64,000 nucleotides of DNA, from NCBI GenBank assembly GCA_905182545.1, contig CAJJBY010000008.1, positions 124,001 to 188,000 on the forward strand. The letters are read 5' to 3'. The notes below the pieces were generated by a model. That model searched no databases and was not told the DNA's origin. It saw only the letters and a list, made by a program, of their open reading frames with translations. Positions within the stretch are counted from its first letter, which is position 1. Every line of letters starts with the position of its first letter. Positions 1 through 10,042 of this stretch are shown piece by piece. Source of the DNA: an uncultured Candidatus Puniceispirillum sp. (GTDB lineage Bacteria > Pseudomonadota > Alphaproteobacteria > Puniceispirillales > Puniceispirillaceae). Both the position numbers and the translations under genes were made by a program.

Positions 1-2
1 AC

Positions 3-704
3 AGCGGTTTTTTACGATTCTCATCGGGGCGATCAACCGTGATCATGGATGTTGGACAACCGGCCGAACACGCGGATGTGGTGGGGCTTGGCACGCTTGG
101 TTTCGAATTTGCCGTTGGGCAGAATCTATTGGTGGTAAATCCGGGACAGATTACCGGCGATGTTAATCTTCACCGCCTGCTAAGCTCGACCAAAGCGCAT
201 TCGACCCTAACCCTTGATGGCCAGAATTCGTCTGATTTTACCGTCGGCCGTCTTGCCAAAATATCTGATGTTGAAATGGGGCCAGCCGAAGGCGGACTGC
301 TCGCAATTGCCAGCCATAGTGGCTATGAGACATCGCATGGCGTTATTCATCATCGCAAATTATATCTATCAACCGGCGGCGGCAATCTTCGCGGGGCTGA
401 TCGGCTGGAATATTCTGGCGCGCCGGGTGAAATTGCCCGTATGGCGGTTATTCGGTTTCATTTACACCCCCGTGTGACTGTTGCCATGCTTCGCGACCAA
501 CGGGTTTTGATCAAGATCCGAGGCAATCGCACAGGTTGGGTATTTCGGGCAAGCGCATCAGTGGCATTGGATACGTCCCTGTTTTTTGATATTGATGGGC
601 GCAAGAATTGTCAGCAGATTGTTATTAATGTGCCGCTTGCCGATCTTCGGTCGGTCGGCGCTGTTGACGTCAAATGGGCATTTCAGCGGAACGAGCCGTT
701 GTAA
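3..704 (+). CDS. Heparinase II/III-like C-terminal domain protein (5' truncated by window edge)
   Basis: The frame is open to the left edge, so only the C-terminal part (about 233 residues) is present; the GTG at 39 is an internal codon, not the start. The visible pattern of a GFxRF-x-GRSTVIMDVG strand, then GTLGFEFAVG and LLVVNPG, resembles the beta-sandwich C-terminal domain of the heparinase II/III family (polysaccharide lyases and related envelope proteins). In alphaproteobacteria a protein of this type commonly sits just upstream of purH, which fits the gene order here. The catalytic alpha/alpha-barrel would lie outside the window, so substrate and activity cannot be judged. The family call is by remembered motif resemblance only. 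Confidence 0.7.
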   Translation, partial: SGFLRFSSGRSTVIMDVGQPAEHADVVGLGTLGFEFAVGQNLLVVNPGQITGDVNLHRLLSSTKAHSTLTLDGQNSSDFTVGRLAKISDVEMGPAEGGLLAIASHSGYETSHGVIHHRKLYLSTGGGNLRGADRLEYSGAPGEIARMAVIRFHLHPRVTVAMLRDQRVLIKIRGNRTGWVFRASASVALDTSLFFDIDGRKNCQQIVINVPLADLRSVGAVDVKWAFQRNEPL

Positions 705-782
705 AACACCGTCTTGGCAAATGACAATCATTGCAAAATATGATTACCTCAAGAATTCGACCGCCACTGAAAGTTTGCATTT

Positions 783-2105
783 TTGACCCAGACCCCGCCC
801 CGATCCAAATCAGATAATATCGGCAAAAAGACGCCGCCACCGCTTGTGCAATCAACGGCCATCTGGGGCAAGATCGGGCTGTTATCCTTTGGCGGGCCAA
901 CCGCGCAGATTGCGCTGATGCACCGGCTGATTGTTGCCGAACGACGCTGGCTGAGCGAAGCACAATTTTTAAATGCGCTTAGTTTTTGCATGTTGCTTCC
1001 AGGACCCGAAGCGATGCAGCTTGCCACCTATGCTGGCTGGCGGACGCATGGCGTTCTTGGCGGGCTTGTTGCCGGCTTGCTATTTGTCCTGCCCGGCGCC
1101 TTGATCATGCTTTGCCTCGGCATTGCGTATGTTTATTTCGGTACCTTCGGCATTGTTGGCGCGCTGTTTCTAGGGGTGAAAGCGGCAATTGTCGTAATTG
1201 TTTTGCAAGCATTGACCCGGCTTGCCGGAAAAGCCCTGCAAACGCCGCATCAATGGGTGATTGCCACCATCGGATTTTGTGGCATTTTCATTCTTGCCCT
1301 GCCCTTTCCCCTGATCATTGCGATGGCAGCAATCTATGGCTTTGCCAGCAATCGCCAACCCCAAGAAACCACAACATTGCCGCCTTTGCCAAACGGCAAA
1401 GACACGGTCAAAACCATCTTAATCTGGGCTGGAATTTGGTGGGGGCCATTATTGGCAATTGATCTTTTTACCAATGCGCCTTTGCTTGCCGAAATTGGCT
1501 ATTTCTTCAGCAAACTTGCCGTGGTGACTTTTGGCGGTGCCTATGCGGTGCTTGCCTATATTGCGCAAGATGTCGTTGGCCAGCTTGGCTGGCTGCAACC
1601 GACTGAAATGATGGACGGGCTTGGCCTTGCCGAAGCCACCCCCGGCCCATTAATCCTTGTGACTGAATTTGTCGGCTTTTTGGCGGCCTTTAAATCAGCG
1701 GGCATTGCCCATGGGATCGCGGGTGCCGCCATTGCGCTTTGGGCAACTTTCATTCCCTGTTTTTTATGGATTTTTGCCGGCGCGCCCTATCTTGACTGGC
1801 TAACATATCAGCCACGTTTGCAAGGCGCATTGGCAAGCATTATGGCCGCCGTTGTTGGCGTGATTGCCAATTTATTTGCGTGGTTTGCGCTGCATTTGTT
1901 TTTTACTGAAACCAGCATGACCAATGTTGGCATAATCCACATTCTGACCCCCGATCTGGCAAGCCTTGACCCGCGGGTGATTGCGATTACGTTGGTTTGT
2001 GCATTTCTGGCCTTTGGGTGCGGGCTCGGGCTTTTCTGGCTTTTGGGATTGGCCACCTTGGCTGGCGCGATGATGCATCTTGTCACGCTTGGCTATATTG
2101 CTTAA
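783..2105 (+). CDS. chrA: Chromate efflux transporter, CHR family, two-domain form
   Basis: A 440-residue inner-membrane protein made of two homologous halves, as in long-form ChrA transporters that export chromate with a proton gradient. The diagnostic motifs occur twice: SFGGP near residue 36 with LLPGPEAMQLATYAGW near 70, and TFGGAYA near 245 with EATPGPLILVTEFVGF near 285. Hydrophobic segments fill the rest. The start is TTG, the first possible start after an in-frame stop at 768-770; no strong ribosome binding site is visible. It stands alone between the heparinase-like gene and purH. Family membership is clear, but chromate as the true substrate is inferred because CHR proteins are annotated by homology. 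Confidence 0.88.
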   Translation: MTQTPPRSKSDNIGKKTPPPLVQSTAIWGKIGLLSFGGPTAQIALMHRLIVAERRWLSEAQFLNALSFCMLLPGPEAMQLATYAGWRTHGVLGGLVAGLLFVLPGALIMLCLGIAYVYFGTFGIVGALFLGVKAAIVVIVLQALTRLAGKALQTPHQWVIATIGFCGIFILALPFPLIIAMAAIYGFASNRQPQETTTLPPLPNGKDTVKTILIWAGIWWGPLLAIDLFTNAPLLAEIGYFFSKLAVVTFGGAYAVLAYIAQDVVGQLGWLQPTEMMDGLGLAEATPGPLILVTEFVGFLAAFKSAGIAHGIAGAAIALWATFIPCFLWIFAGAPYLDWLTYQPRLQGALASIMAAVVGVIANLFAWFALHLFFTETSMTNVGIIHILTPDLASLDPRVIAITLVCAFLAFGCGLGLFWLLGLATLAGAMMHLVTLGYIA

Positions 2106-2208
2106 GGGCGATTTAATCGCGATCGGCAATTGCCTTTCAAGCCAAGCTCGGCCATAAAGACCGCCATAAATTCAACCTTTCTGCTAGGCAGGATTAGCAA
2201 GCCATATC

Positions 2209-3792
2209 ATGACCTCTTCTTCATCTGTTCCTATTCGTCGCGCCCTTCTTTCGGTTTCAGACAAAACCAGCCTTATCGAGCTTGCCACACGGCTTGCCGC
2301 GGCCAAGATTGATCTTTTATCAACTGGCGGGACTGCCAGCCTGCTTCGCGGTGCCGGTCTTAGCGTTACCGATGTTGCCGATGTGACCGGATTTCCTGAA
2401 ATCATGGGCGGGCGCGTCAAAACGCTTCACCCCAAAATTCATGGCGGTTTGCTGGCGCGGCGCGACCTTGATGATCATGTTGCCGCCATGACGGCGCAAG
2501 GCATTGAGGGAATCGACCTTTTGGTGGTAAACCTCTATCCGTTTGAAGATACATTGGCGCAAACCAGTGACCATGATTCGCTTGTTGAAAAAATTGATAT
2601 TGGCGGGCCTGCAATGCTGCGCGCTGCGGCCAAAAACCATGATTTTTTAACCGTTCTTTGCGACCCTGCTGATTATGGTGATGTTGCTGATTCCATCGAA
2701 AATCAGGGCGGAACAGACCTTGCGCTTCGGCGGCGTCTGGCGACAAAAGCCTTTGCCCGCACGGCCGCTTATGACAGCGCCATTTCAGGATGGATGGCAA
2801 CAAGCCTTGGCGAAAATCTGCCCCAAATCACATCAACCGCTGGGCGAAAAATCATTGATTTGCGCTATGGTGAAAACCCGCATCAGCAAGCCGCCCTTTA
2901 TAAAACTGGCCATAACCGGCCCGGTGTTGCCTTGGCTTTGCAAATACAAGGCAAGCCATTATCCTATAACAACATCAATGATACTGATGCGGCTTTTGAA
3001 CTCGTTGCCGAATTCGACAAGCCAACGATTGCCATTATCAAACATGCCAATCCTTGCGGCGTGGCAAGCGGTGAAAATCTTGTAGCGGCATGGCAAACCG
3101 CATTGGCGGCTGACCCTGTTAGTGCTTTTGGCGGCATCATTGCCATGAACCGGCCACTTGATGCCGAAACCGCCACCGTCGTTGCCAGCATTTTTACCGA
3201 AGTGGTGATTGCACCTGATGCCAGCGATAACGCCAAGGCCATTATGGCGGCAAAGCCCAATCTGCGGCTGTTGATCACCGGCGACATGCCCGATCGAAGC
3301 ACAAGCAGCATCAAAATCAAATCGGTTGCGGGTGGGTTTCTGGCGCAATCACGCGATGGCGGTATGGTCAGTGCTGACGATCTGAAAATCGTCACCAAAC
3401 GTGCCCCAAGCGCAGCGGAAATTGCCGATATGCTATTTGCGTGGAAAGTCACCAAACATGTGAAATCAAACGCCATTGTTTTTGTCAAAGACGCCAGCAC
3501 CGCCGGCATTGGCGCAGGCCAGATGAGCCGTGTTGACGCCGCCCGCATTGCCGTTCACAAGGCGTCAGACATTGCCGAAATTCATGGATGGCCGCAATCC
3601 CGCACGATTGGATCAGTCGCGGCGTCAGATGCGTTTTTCCCATTTGCCGATGGTCTTGAAGCCTTGATCAAAGCTGGGGCAACCGCGGTGATTCAACCTG
3701 GCGGATCGGTCAAGGATAATGAAGTGATTGCGGCGGCTGATGCTGCCGGTATTGCCATGGTGTTTACCGGCATGCGCCACTTTAATCATTAA
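2209..3792 (+). CDS. purH: Bifunctional AICAR formyltransferase / IMP cyclohydrolase
   Basis: Catalyses the last two steps of purine synthesis: formylation of AICAR with 10-formyl-THF and ring closure to IMP, in the cytosol. At 527 residues it has the family's usual length. The N-terminal methylglyoxal-synthase-like cyclohydrolase domain shows [11 protein letters not shown] and [19 protein letters not shown] (about 69-85). The transformylase domain shows LRYGENPHQ near 223 and [11 protein letters not shown] with its Lys-His pair near 278, and ends [15 protein letters not shown], all typical. The ATG start at 2209 places the first strand as expected. The gene is convergent with mutY. purD lies elsewhere in the window, so purine genes are scattered, as is usual outside the enteric bacteria. 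Confidence 0.97.
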   Translation: MTSSSSVPIRRALLSVSDKTSLIELATRLAAAKIDLLSTGGTASLLRGAGLSVTDVADVTGFPEIMGGRVKTLHPKIHGGLLARRDLDDHVAAMTAQGIEGIDLLVVNLYPFEDTLAQTSDHDSLVEKIDIGGPAMLRAAAKNHDFLTVLCDPADYGDVADSIENQGGTDLALRRRLATKAFARTAAYDSAISGWMATSLGENLPQITSTAGRKIIDLRYGENPHQQAALYKTGHNRPGVALALQIQGKPLSYNNINDTDAAFELVAEFDKPTIAIIKHANPCGVASGENLVAAWQTALAADPVSAFGGIIAMNRPLDAETATVVASIFTEVVIAPDASDNAKAIMAAKPNLRLLITGDMPDRSTSSIKIKSVAGGFLAQSRDGGMVSADDLKIVTKRAPSAAEIADMLFAWKVTKHVKSNAIVFVKDASTAGIGAGQMSRVDAARIAVHKASDIAEIHGWPQSRTIGSVAASDAFFPFADGLEALIKAGATAVIQPGGSVKDNEVIAAADAAGIAMVFTGMRHFNH

Positions 3793-3834
3793 AAGAGCAA
3801 TCATTAATAGCCGCCGCTAGCGGCTGGCATTTGG

Positions 3835-4923
3835 CTATAACGGCATTGCCGCGGCGGCTTTCCATATTTTGCGCATCAGGCTTGGCAAATCGGCTGGGCG
3901 CGGCTTTGCCCAATGGCCTTCGATATCATTGGCGATTGGCTGCGGTGTCCCCTCAATGCGGGCAAGGCAAATTTTCATCTCAAGCGCAAAATGCGTAAAG
4001 ACATGCAAAACAGGTTCATCTAGCAAAACCCAATCAGCGGCAAATGGTGCCATTGTCTGATCAAGATTTTGATCCGCCTGTTTTGACGCAAGGCCGGTTT
4101 CAGGAAAAGCCAGCATGCCGCCAAGAAGACCTTTATCGGGGCGGCGATGCAAAAAGATCTTGCCCTGATCATTTACCGCCACAAAGGCAATCGCCCGCCG
4201 AACCGGCTTGGGTATTTTGACAGGCTTGACCGGTAATTGCTCAACCAAGCCGCGCGCCAAAGCCTGACATGATTCGGCAAAACAACAGCCATCGCAAAGT
4301 GGCTGTTTCGGTGTGCAGACCGCATTGGCAAAATCCATCAAGGCTTGCGGACAATCCGATGGGCGATCAACCGGCAAGATAGCAGCATAGGCAGCCACAA
4401 TTTCGGTTTTGGCCGCTGGTAGCGGGGTAGTAATCGCAAAATAGCGGCTGAACAGCCGTTCAATATTCCCATCAACAACCACGGCCTGCTGGCCAAACGC
4501 GATGGCAGCGATAGCACCAGCAGTATAGGGGCCAACGCCTGGAAGAGCGCGAAAATCAGCAGGATTATTAGCATGGCGATTATCGCCGGAAAATTGTCCG
4601 CCCCATTCAGTCGCCACCATCACCGCAGCTTTATGCAGATTGCGGGCGCGGGCGTAATAGCCAAGACCAGCCCATGCTGCCAACACATCGTCAAGCGGCG
4701 CTGACGCAAGGTCATTGATGGTTGGCCAGCGATGGGTAAAATCGAGAAAATAGGGAACCACTGTTGCCACAACGGTTTGCTGAAGCATGATTTCTGACAG
4801 CCAAACATGATAGGCAGGCGCTAAATCTGGCCAGCGGCGACGCCATGGCAAATCGCGCCCATGCTTGCCATACCATCCAAACAAAGCGGCAGTTGGGAAT
4901 GTTTGCGATTTATTATTACCCAC
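3835..4923 (-). CDS. mutY: A/G-specific adenine DNA glycosylase
   Basis: Base-excision repair enzyme that removes adenine mispaired with 8-oxoguanine. The 362 residues cover the whole family architecture. The helix-hairpin-helix motif LPGVGPYTAGAIA is followed by VVVDGNIERL, whose Asp (near 149) is the catalytic residue. The 4Fe-4S cluster site has the exact spacing C-X6-C-X2-C-X5-C (near 200-217). The C-terminal NUDIX-like 8-oxoG recognition domain contains FLHRRPDKGLLGGMLAFPE. It is divergent from the DUF721-dsbA-smc run, the usual alphaproteobacterial arrangement. Nothing is unusual. Confidence 0.96.
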   Translation of the reverse strand: MGNNKSQTFPTAALFGWYGKHGRDLPWRRRWPDLAPAYHVWLSEIMLQQTVVATVVPYFLDFTHRWPTINDLASAPLDDVLAAWAGLGYYARARNLHKAAVMVATEWGGQFSGDNRHANNPADFRALPGVGPYTAGAIAAIAFGQQAVVVDGNIERLFSRYFAITTPLPAAKTEIVAAYAAILPVDRPSDCPQALMDFANAVCTPKQPLCDGCCFAESCQALARGLVEQLPVKPVKIPKPVRRAIAFVAVNDQGKIFLHRRPDKGLLGGMLAFPETGLASKQADQNLDQTMAPFAADWVLLDEPVLHVFTHFALEMKICLARIEGTPQPIANDIEGHWAKPRPADLPSLMRKIWKAAAAMPL

Positions 4924-5098
4924 GCGATTATATCCTGTTATTCGAAAATCTGATTTGGCGTTATGGCTGTCTATTTATCTTGTTTGGCCTATTTTGCATC
5001 AGGGATCGGTCATGCTAGTGTATTCGGCAATTGGGTCAAGTCGCCCAAAACCCTTTATTCTTATTCATCAACCAACAATTGAACCGGCATCGCAAATC

Positions 5099-5596
5099 AT
5101 GGTGAAACCGCCCAAAAACCGATTGAATAAAATGCGGCGGCTATCGACCATGATCGAACCAATGGTCGCACCATCGGCGCAGGAACGTGGTTTTGCGATT
5201 AGCCGCCTTATTTCGCATTGGCATGATATTGTTGGCGATACGGCTGCATGGTGCCGACCAGCAGATATTCACTTTCCGCGTGGCAACAGCAATAACGGAA
5301 CGCTGAAATTGCAAATCACCTCGGGTCGCGGCCCGCAAGCCCAAGCCATGTCAGCCCAGATCATTGATCAGGTAAATGCCGCCTTTGGATATCAGGCTGT
5401 TGGCCGCATCACCCTTGTGCAAAATCTGCCGCCTTCACGCCCTGAAACGCCGCCCAAAAAACCTGCCACAATTTCGGATGCGCCTGATATTTGGACGCTC
5501 GATGAAAAACTGAAACATATCAAATCACCCGAACTGCGCGCGGCGCTTCGCCGGCTCGGCGGGCCGGTTGGCGAGGATGACGGGGCAAAGAATTAG
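5099..5596 (+). CDS. DUF721 / DciA-like protein
   Basis: A 165-residue protein with the DUF721 pattern: a first helix (FAISRLISHWHDIVGDTAAWCRP) followed by beta strands with LKLQITSGRGPQAQAMSAQIIDQVN. DUF721 includes DciA, which helps load the replicative helicase in bacteria lacking DnaC; that role is a family inference here. The chosen start is the ATG at 5099. The frame runs open further upstream to 4865, but that would overlap mutY and the upstream peptide has no DUF721 character. It is followed by dsbA and smc on the same strand, an order typical of alphaproteobacteria. Confidence 0.82.
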   Translation: MVKPPKNRLNKMRRLSTMIEPMVAPSAQERGFAISRLISHWHDIVGDTAAWCRPADIHFPRGNSNNGTLKLQITSGRGPQAQAMSAQIIDQVNAAFGYQAVGRITLVQNLPPSRPETPPKKPATISDAPDIWTLDEKLKHIKSPELRAALRRLGGPVGEDDGAKN

Positions 5597-5693
5597 CGCA
5601 AAAGACCAACACAAAGGATTGGCACCCAAATTAATTGGCATTGTCCTTAAATCGTGCATTGCCCCACTTTTCCCCTTGGATTATGATTGCCTC

Positions 5694-6329
5694 ATGATGA
5701 ACCATAACCAAATGAATTTAGCCCTTGGTCGCCGCGCTGTCCTTTTGGGAGGTGCCGCGATAACGCTTTTGCCAACCGCTGCCTTTGCCCTTGAGCCAAC
5801 GATCGCGCATGTGACCTCACCGCGCGTTCTTGGCAAGGATGATGCCCCGATCAAAGTCGTTGAATTATTTTCAATGACCTGCTCGCATTGCGCCAGCTTT
5901 CACAACAATACCTTTCCCGATGTGAAAAAACGGCTGATTGATACTGGCATGGTGCGGTTTGAGATGCAGCCTTTCCCGCTTGATCAAATTGCGCTCCGTG
6001 GCCATGCGCTGGCACGGGCGTTGCCAAAAAATAAATATTTTCCAATGATTTCAATGCTTTTGAAAGATATTGATCGCTGGGCACGCAATCCTGATCCGCT
6101 TGCCGCCTTATCGCAAATGGCGCGGCTTGCCGGGATGAGCACCGCCGATTTTGACGCAGTGATGGGCAACAGATCCCTTCTTGAAGCGATTGTTGAAATG
6201 CGTCAGAAAGCCCATAAAAGCTGGGAAATACAATCGACACCATCTTTTGTGGTCAATGACAAAACCATCATTTCTGGCGATCTGTCATATGAAGATTTTG
6301 CTGCCAAGATAAATGCAACGGACGCCTGA
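5694..6329 (+). CDS. DsbA-family thiol:disulfide oxidoreductase
   Basis: Periplasmic thioredoxin-fold protein of about 211 residues. An N-terminal export signal contains a twin arginine (GRRAVLLGGAAITLLP) and a probable cleavage after AFA, so Tat or Sec export is possible. The active site CSHC lies near residues 63-66 in SMTCSHCASFH, and the cis-proline loop TPSFVVND near 181. This is the DsbA/DsbG/ScsC class that oxidises or isomerises cysteines in exported proteins. Adjacent ATGs at 5694 and 5697 are both possible starts; the open frame extends to 5568 but that segment lacks signal-peptide character and overlaps DUF721. DsbB and an ScsB/DsbD-like protein elsewhere in the window are plausible redox partners. 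Confidence 0.88.
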   Translation: MMNHNQMNLALGRRAVLLGGAAITLLPTAAFALEPTIAHVTSPRVLGKDDAPIKVVELFSMTCSHCASFHNNTFPDVKKRLIDTGMVRFEMQPFPLDQIALRGHALARALPKNKYFPMISMLLKDIDRWARNPDPLAALSQMARLAGMSTADFDAVMGNRSLLEAIVEMRQKAHKSWEIQSTPSFVVNDKTIISGDLSYEDFAAKINATDA

Positions 6330-6360
6330 TTTCAGACGTCACTAATGACAGGTTGTTAAT

Positions 6361-9300
6361 GTGATTTTTCGAAGCCTGAAAATGGCCGGATTCAAATCCT
6401 TTGCGGAATCCGCCGAGGTTGAGATTGATTCCGGCCTAACTGGCATTGTTGGGCCAAATGGCTGCGGCAAATCCAATATCGTTGAAGGGCTTCGCTGGGT
6501 TATGGGCGAAAGCTCGGCGCGCCAAATGCGTGGCGGCGAAATGGATGATGTGATTTTTGGCGGCACCGAACAGCGCCCAGCGCGCAATCTTGCCGAAATC
6601 ACCCTTCAGCTTGATAACCGTCATCGCCAGGCCCCTGCCGAATTCAATGATGTTGATGAATTGGAAATCACCCGCAAAATTGAACGCGGTAAAGGCAGCA
6701 GCTATTATGTGAATGCCAAACCGGCACGGGCGCGTGATGTGCAATTGCTGTTTGCTGATACCGCCACCGGCGCGCGATCATCCGGCATTGTCAGTCAGGG
6801 GCGCATTGGCGCGATTGTTGGTGCCAAACCCGTTGACCGGCGAACTCTGATCGAAGAAGCGGCAAATATTCGCGGATTGCATGCGCGAAGACATGAGGCC
6901 GAATTACGGCTTCGCGCAGCCGAAATCAATCTTGAACGGCTTGATGATGTCATCGCCGGTCTAATCGAACAACGTGATTCCTTGCGCAAACAAGCCCGCC
7001 AAGCTGCACGTTATCGGTCGGTTGCCGATCGCATTCGTAAAGCCGAGGCCCAATTCCTTCTTGCCCGCTGGATGGCCGCTGAACAGGATCGCGATGCCGC
7101 CACCACCGCGCTTGGCGCAGCCAAATTAGATGTTGGTGCGCGCACCGAAATTGCCGCCCGCTGCGCCACCGCCCGAAGCGAGATTGCCGCATCGCTTCCG
7201 CCCCTGCGGGCAAGCGAGGCTGAAAAAGCCGCCGAATATCAACGTTTGGCGCTTGGCCGCGAAGAATTGGATCGTGAAGAGGCGCGTGTTACCGATGCCC
7301 TGACCCAGCTTGCCAATCGGCAAAACCAGCTTACCCAAGATATCGCCCGCGAAACCAGCCTTCTTGATGATGCAAAATCAGCCGTTGCGCGGCTTGCCGA
7401 TGAAGCCGAATCCCTGGCCATTCAAATTGCCGAAGCCAGCCCGCAACAGGCTGCGGCAAAGGATGTTTTGGAGGCGGCACGCCTGACCGCAAGCCAGAAT
7501 GAAGCCAATCTTGCCGAGGCCAGCGCCGCCCTTCGCGCCGCTGCGACCACCCGCAATAGTTTGGCCAGCCGCAAACAGGATGTCGAAAACCGCATTCAAT
7601 CGGCAAATGCCGCGCTGGCGCAATTATCGCTTGATACCCTGCTTGCCCAAGCCAACCAGTCAGATCAGGCCAAACAAGAAACCGAAGCCGATTTCATGGC
7701 CGCCAAATCAGCCTTGGAAGCGGCCGAACAAGCCCTTACCGATGCGAATGCTGCTGCCGAATCTGCGCTGAACGCCAAACGCGACAGCGAATCCCACATG
7801 ACCCGCCTTCAGGCGGAAATTGATGCACTACAATATCTGCTGGCCGATCTTGGCGACCATGATGCTGCGCCAATTGCCGATCAGCTATCGGTTAGTGACG
7901 GTATGGAAACCGCGCTTGCTGGCTATCTTGCGGATGAATTATCGGCGCCGGTTGGCAGTGGTAATCAGGGGTTTTGGCGCGAAGGCAGTAAGGCCAGCCT
8001 GTCCCCGCCAGATGGCACGATGCCGCTTGCTGATTTTGTAGCGGGGGCACCAGCGCTGGCAGCGTCACTTGCCGGTGTTGGCGTGGTTGATGACGCATCA
8101 ACAGCCGAAGCCTTGCAATTCAGCCTTCTTCCCGGGCAGGCCATTGCCACCAAATCGGGCAGTCTTTGGCGCTGGGACGGTTTTGTGCGCCATGCCAATC
8201 AATCTGACAAAGGCGCCGAGCGTATCCGCCAGCGCCGCCGTCTTGACGCCTTGCAAGATGACGCGGCAAAGGCTGGTCAAAAACTGGATCAAAGCGGTGC
8301 CATCGCCAGCGCCAGCGAAACAACACTTTTCGCCGCGCGTGAGCATCTTCAATCTTGTCGTGGTGCCAGCATGCAGGCCGAACAGGCTTTTGGTGACAGC
8401 CGCCGCCGCGCCGAATCCGACGCATTGAAACTGGCGGCGGGGCGCGACCGGGCGGCCGAGTTGAATACCAGCCTTGATGAATTAGCCACCAGTCTGGCGA
8501 ATTGCGAGGTTGAAATTGCGGCGCTTGCTGATGATACCGCCCTTGGTGCTGGCGAAGCGGTGGCCCGAACCGCCGCCGAAACATCACGCACCGCCCTTGC
8601 CGAGGCGATGCAGGCCGAAACACGCCTCGCCGATATGGTTGGCACGGCAACCCGCCGCCAATCAAGCTGTAATCAAGAAGCAAGCGCATGGCAGCAACGT
8701 CTTGACGGCGCTAGCGGCCGCATTGCCGAATTGGAAAAACGCCTGATTGATGGCAATCAGGAACAGCACCGTTTGGAAACGCTTCCCGAAACCATCGCCA
8801 AACAGCGTCTTGAGATAGGTGATCGGCTGGAAATTGCCGAACAGAATCGTCAAGATGCGGCCGATGCGCTTCGGCTTGCCGAAACCAGCCTTGCCGAGGC
8901 CGAATCACTGCAACGCGATTCTGACAATGCCCTTGTGACAGCGCGTGAAACCCAAATCCGCGCCGAAGCCGCCGAAGAACGCTGCAACGCCACCCTTGCC
9001 GAATTGAAAGACCGCATTGCGGATAAATTGAATTGCGCGCCAAAAGATGTTGCTGAAATTGCAAGCATCGCAGATGGCGAGGCGCTTGCCGGTCTTGATG
9101 TTCTGGAAGAGCGTGTTCATCGCCTGATCCGCGAACGCGATAATATCGGCCCTGTCAATTTGCGCGCCGAAGCGGAAATGGAAGATGTGGCAACGCGCAT
9201 CACCAGTATGGAAACCGAACGTGATGATTTGATTGCCGCCATTGGCAAATTACGCGCAGCGATCAGCCAGCTAAACCGTGAAGGCCGCGAACGTCTTTTG

Positions 9301-9777
9301 AAAAGCTTTGGTGAGGTGAATGAGCATTTTAAGCGGCTATTCAAAAAGCTGTTTGGCGGTGGCACGGCGGAATTACAGCTTACCAATGCCGATGATCCAC
9401 TTGAGGCTGGGCTTGAGATTCTGGCAAGCCCACCGGGTAAACGCCTTCAGTCACTGTCGCTTTTATCGGGCGGCGAACAGGCGCTGACCGCGCTGGCGAT
9501 TATTTTTGCGGTCTTTTTGACGAATCCGGCGCCCATTTGTGTTCTTGATGAGGTGGATGCCCCGCTTGATGATTCGAATGTGGTTCGGTTCTGTGATCTT
9601 TTGCGTGATATTTGTGACCAAACTGACACCCGATTTCTTGTGATTACGCATCACCGCATGACAATGGCGCGCATGGATCGGCTTTTTGGCATCACTATGG
9701 AACAGCGCGGCATATCGAAATTGGTTTCAGTTGATCTTCAGACAGCTGAAAGAATCCGTGATAATGCGGTTGCTTAG
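6361..9777 (+). CDS. smc: Chromosome segregation SMC ATPase
   Basis: Core subunit of the bacterial condensin (Smc-ScpAB), which compacts and segregates the chromosome. The 1138 residues show the full architecture: Walker A GPNGCGKS at 31-38; a long first coiled coil rich in Ala/Glu; a globular hinge near 510-600; a second coiled coil; the ABC signature LSGGEQALTALA near 1034; and Walker B PICVLDEVDAPLDD near 1060. The start is GTG at 6361, placed so that the protein begins with the conserved IFRSLKMAGFKSFAE. The coiled coil encodes highly repetitive Ala-Glu stretches, which produce many spurious antisense frames. Confidence 0.97.
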   Translation: MIFRSLKMAGFKSFAESAEVEIDSGLTGIVGPNGCGKSNIVEGLRWVMGESSARQMRGGEMDDVIFGGTEQRPARNLAEITLQLDNRHRQAPAEFNDVDELEITRKIERGKGSSYYVNAKPARARDVQLLFADTATGARSSGIVSQGRIGAIVGAKPVDRRTLIEEAANIRGLHARRHEAELRLRAAEINLERLDDVIAGLIEQRDSLRKQARQAARYRSVADRIRKAEAQFLLARWMAAEQDRDAATTALGAAKLDVGARTEIAARCATARSEIAASLPPLRASEAEKAAEYQRLALGREELDREEARVTDALTQLANRQNQLTQDIARETSLLDDAKSAVARLADEAESLAIQIAEASPQQAAAKDVLEAARLTASQNEANLAEASAALRAAATTRNSLASRKQDVENRIQSANAALAQLSLDTLLAQANQSDQAKQETEADFMAAKSALEAAEQALTDANAAAESALNAKRDSESHMTRLQAEIDALQYLLADLGDHDAAPIADQLSVSDGMETALAGYLADELSAPVGSGNQGFWREGSKASLSPPDGTMPLADFVAGAPALAASLAGVGVVDDASTAEALQFSLLPGQAIATKSGSLWRWDGFVRHANQSDKGAERIRQRRRLDALQDDAAKAGQKLDQSGAIASASETTLFAAREHLQSCRGASMQAEQAFGDSRRRAESDALKLAAGRDRAAELNTSLDELATSLANCEVEIAALADDTALGAGEAVARTAAETSRTALAEAMQAETRLADMVGTATRRQSSCNQEASAWQQRLDGASGRIAELEKRLIDGNQEQHRLETLPETIAKQRLEIGDRLEIAEQNRQDAADALRLAETSLAEAESLQRDSDNALVTARETQIRAEAAEERCNATLAELKDRIADKLNCAPKDVAEIASIADGEALAGLDVLEERVHRLIRERDNIGPVNLRAEAEMEDVATRITSMETERDDLIAAIGKLRAAISQLNREGRERLLKSFGEVNEHFKRLFKKLFGGGTAELQLTNADDPLEAGLEILASPPGKRLQSLSLLSGGEQALTALAIIFAVFLTNPAPICVLDEVDAPLDDSNVVRFCDLLRDICDQTDTRFLVITHHRMTMARMDRLFGITMEQRGISKLVSVDLQTAERIRDNAVA

Positions 9778-9864
9778 CCCCTGCTTTTCAGCGATTCACC
9801 ATGAACATTTCCGCAAGCCAGCTAATCCGCAGAAATCTGCGGCAAAAGAACACCCATTGAAGGC

Positions 9865-9894
9865 TTGACAAAGACCAACCCACCCCCCTATTTT
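9865..9894 (+). promoter_or_regulatory. Likely sigma70-type promoter of the atp operon
   Basis: A perfect -35 hexamer TTGACA at 9865-9870 is followed after 18 bases by TATTTT at 9889-9894. It lies in the 265-base gap between smc and atpI, in the right orientation. Transcription would start near 9901, giving a leader of about 140 bases before atpI. Seen in sequence; activity is inferred. Confidence 0.6.
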
Positions 9895-10042
9895 GAGCGC
9901 GATTTCGGTAGGGGTTGTCGCCGGCCATAACAGTGTCATTTCGCCTGCTCAATTCGGTATTGGATAATCATAGGAATAGCTTCGTGTGAACCCGCCATAT
10001 CCTGCTGCAACGGACGCGGCTTTTTAGGATTGGGATGACCAG

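Noticed and set aside
3796-3835. Inverted repeat AGCCGC/GCGGCT between purH and mutY
   Set aside because: The stem is short and no T-run follows on either strand, so it is not called a terminator.
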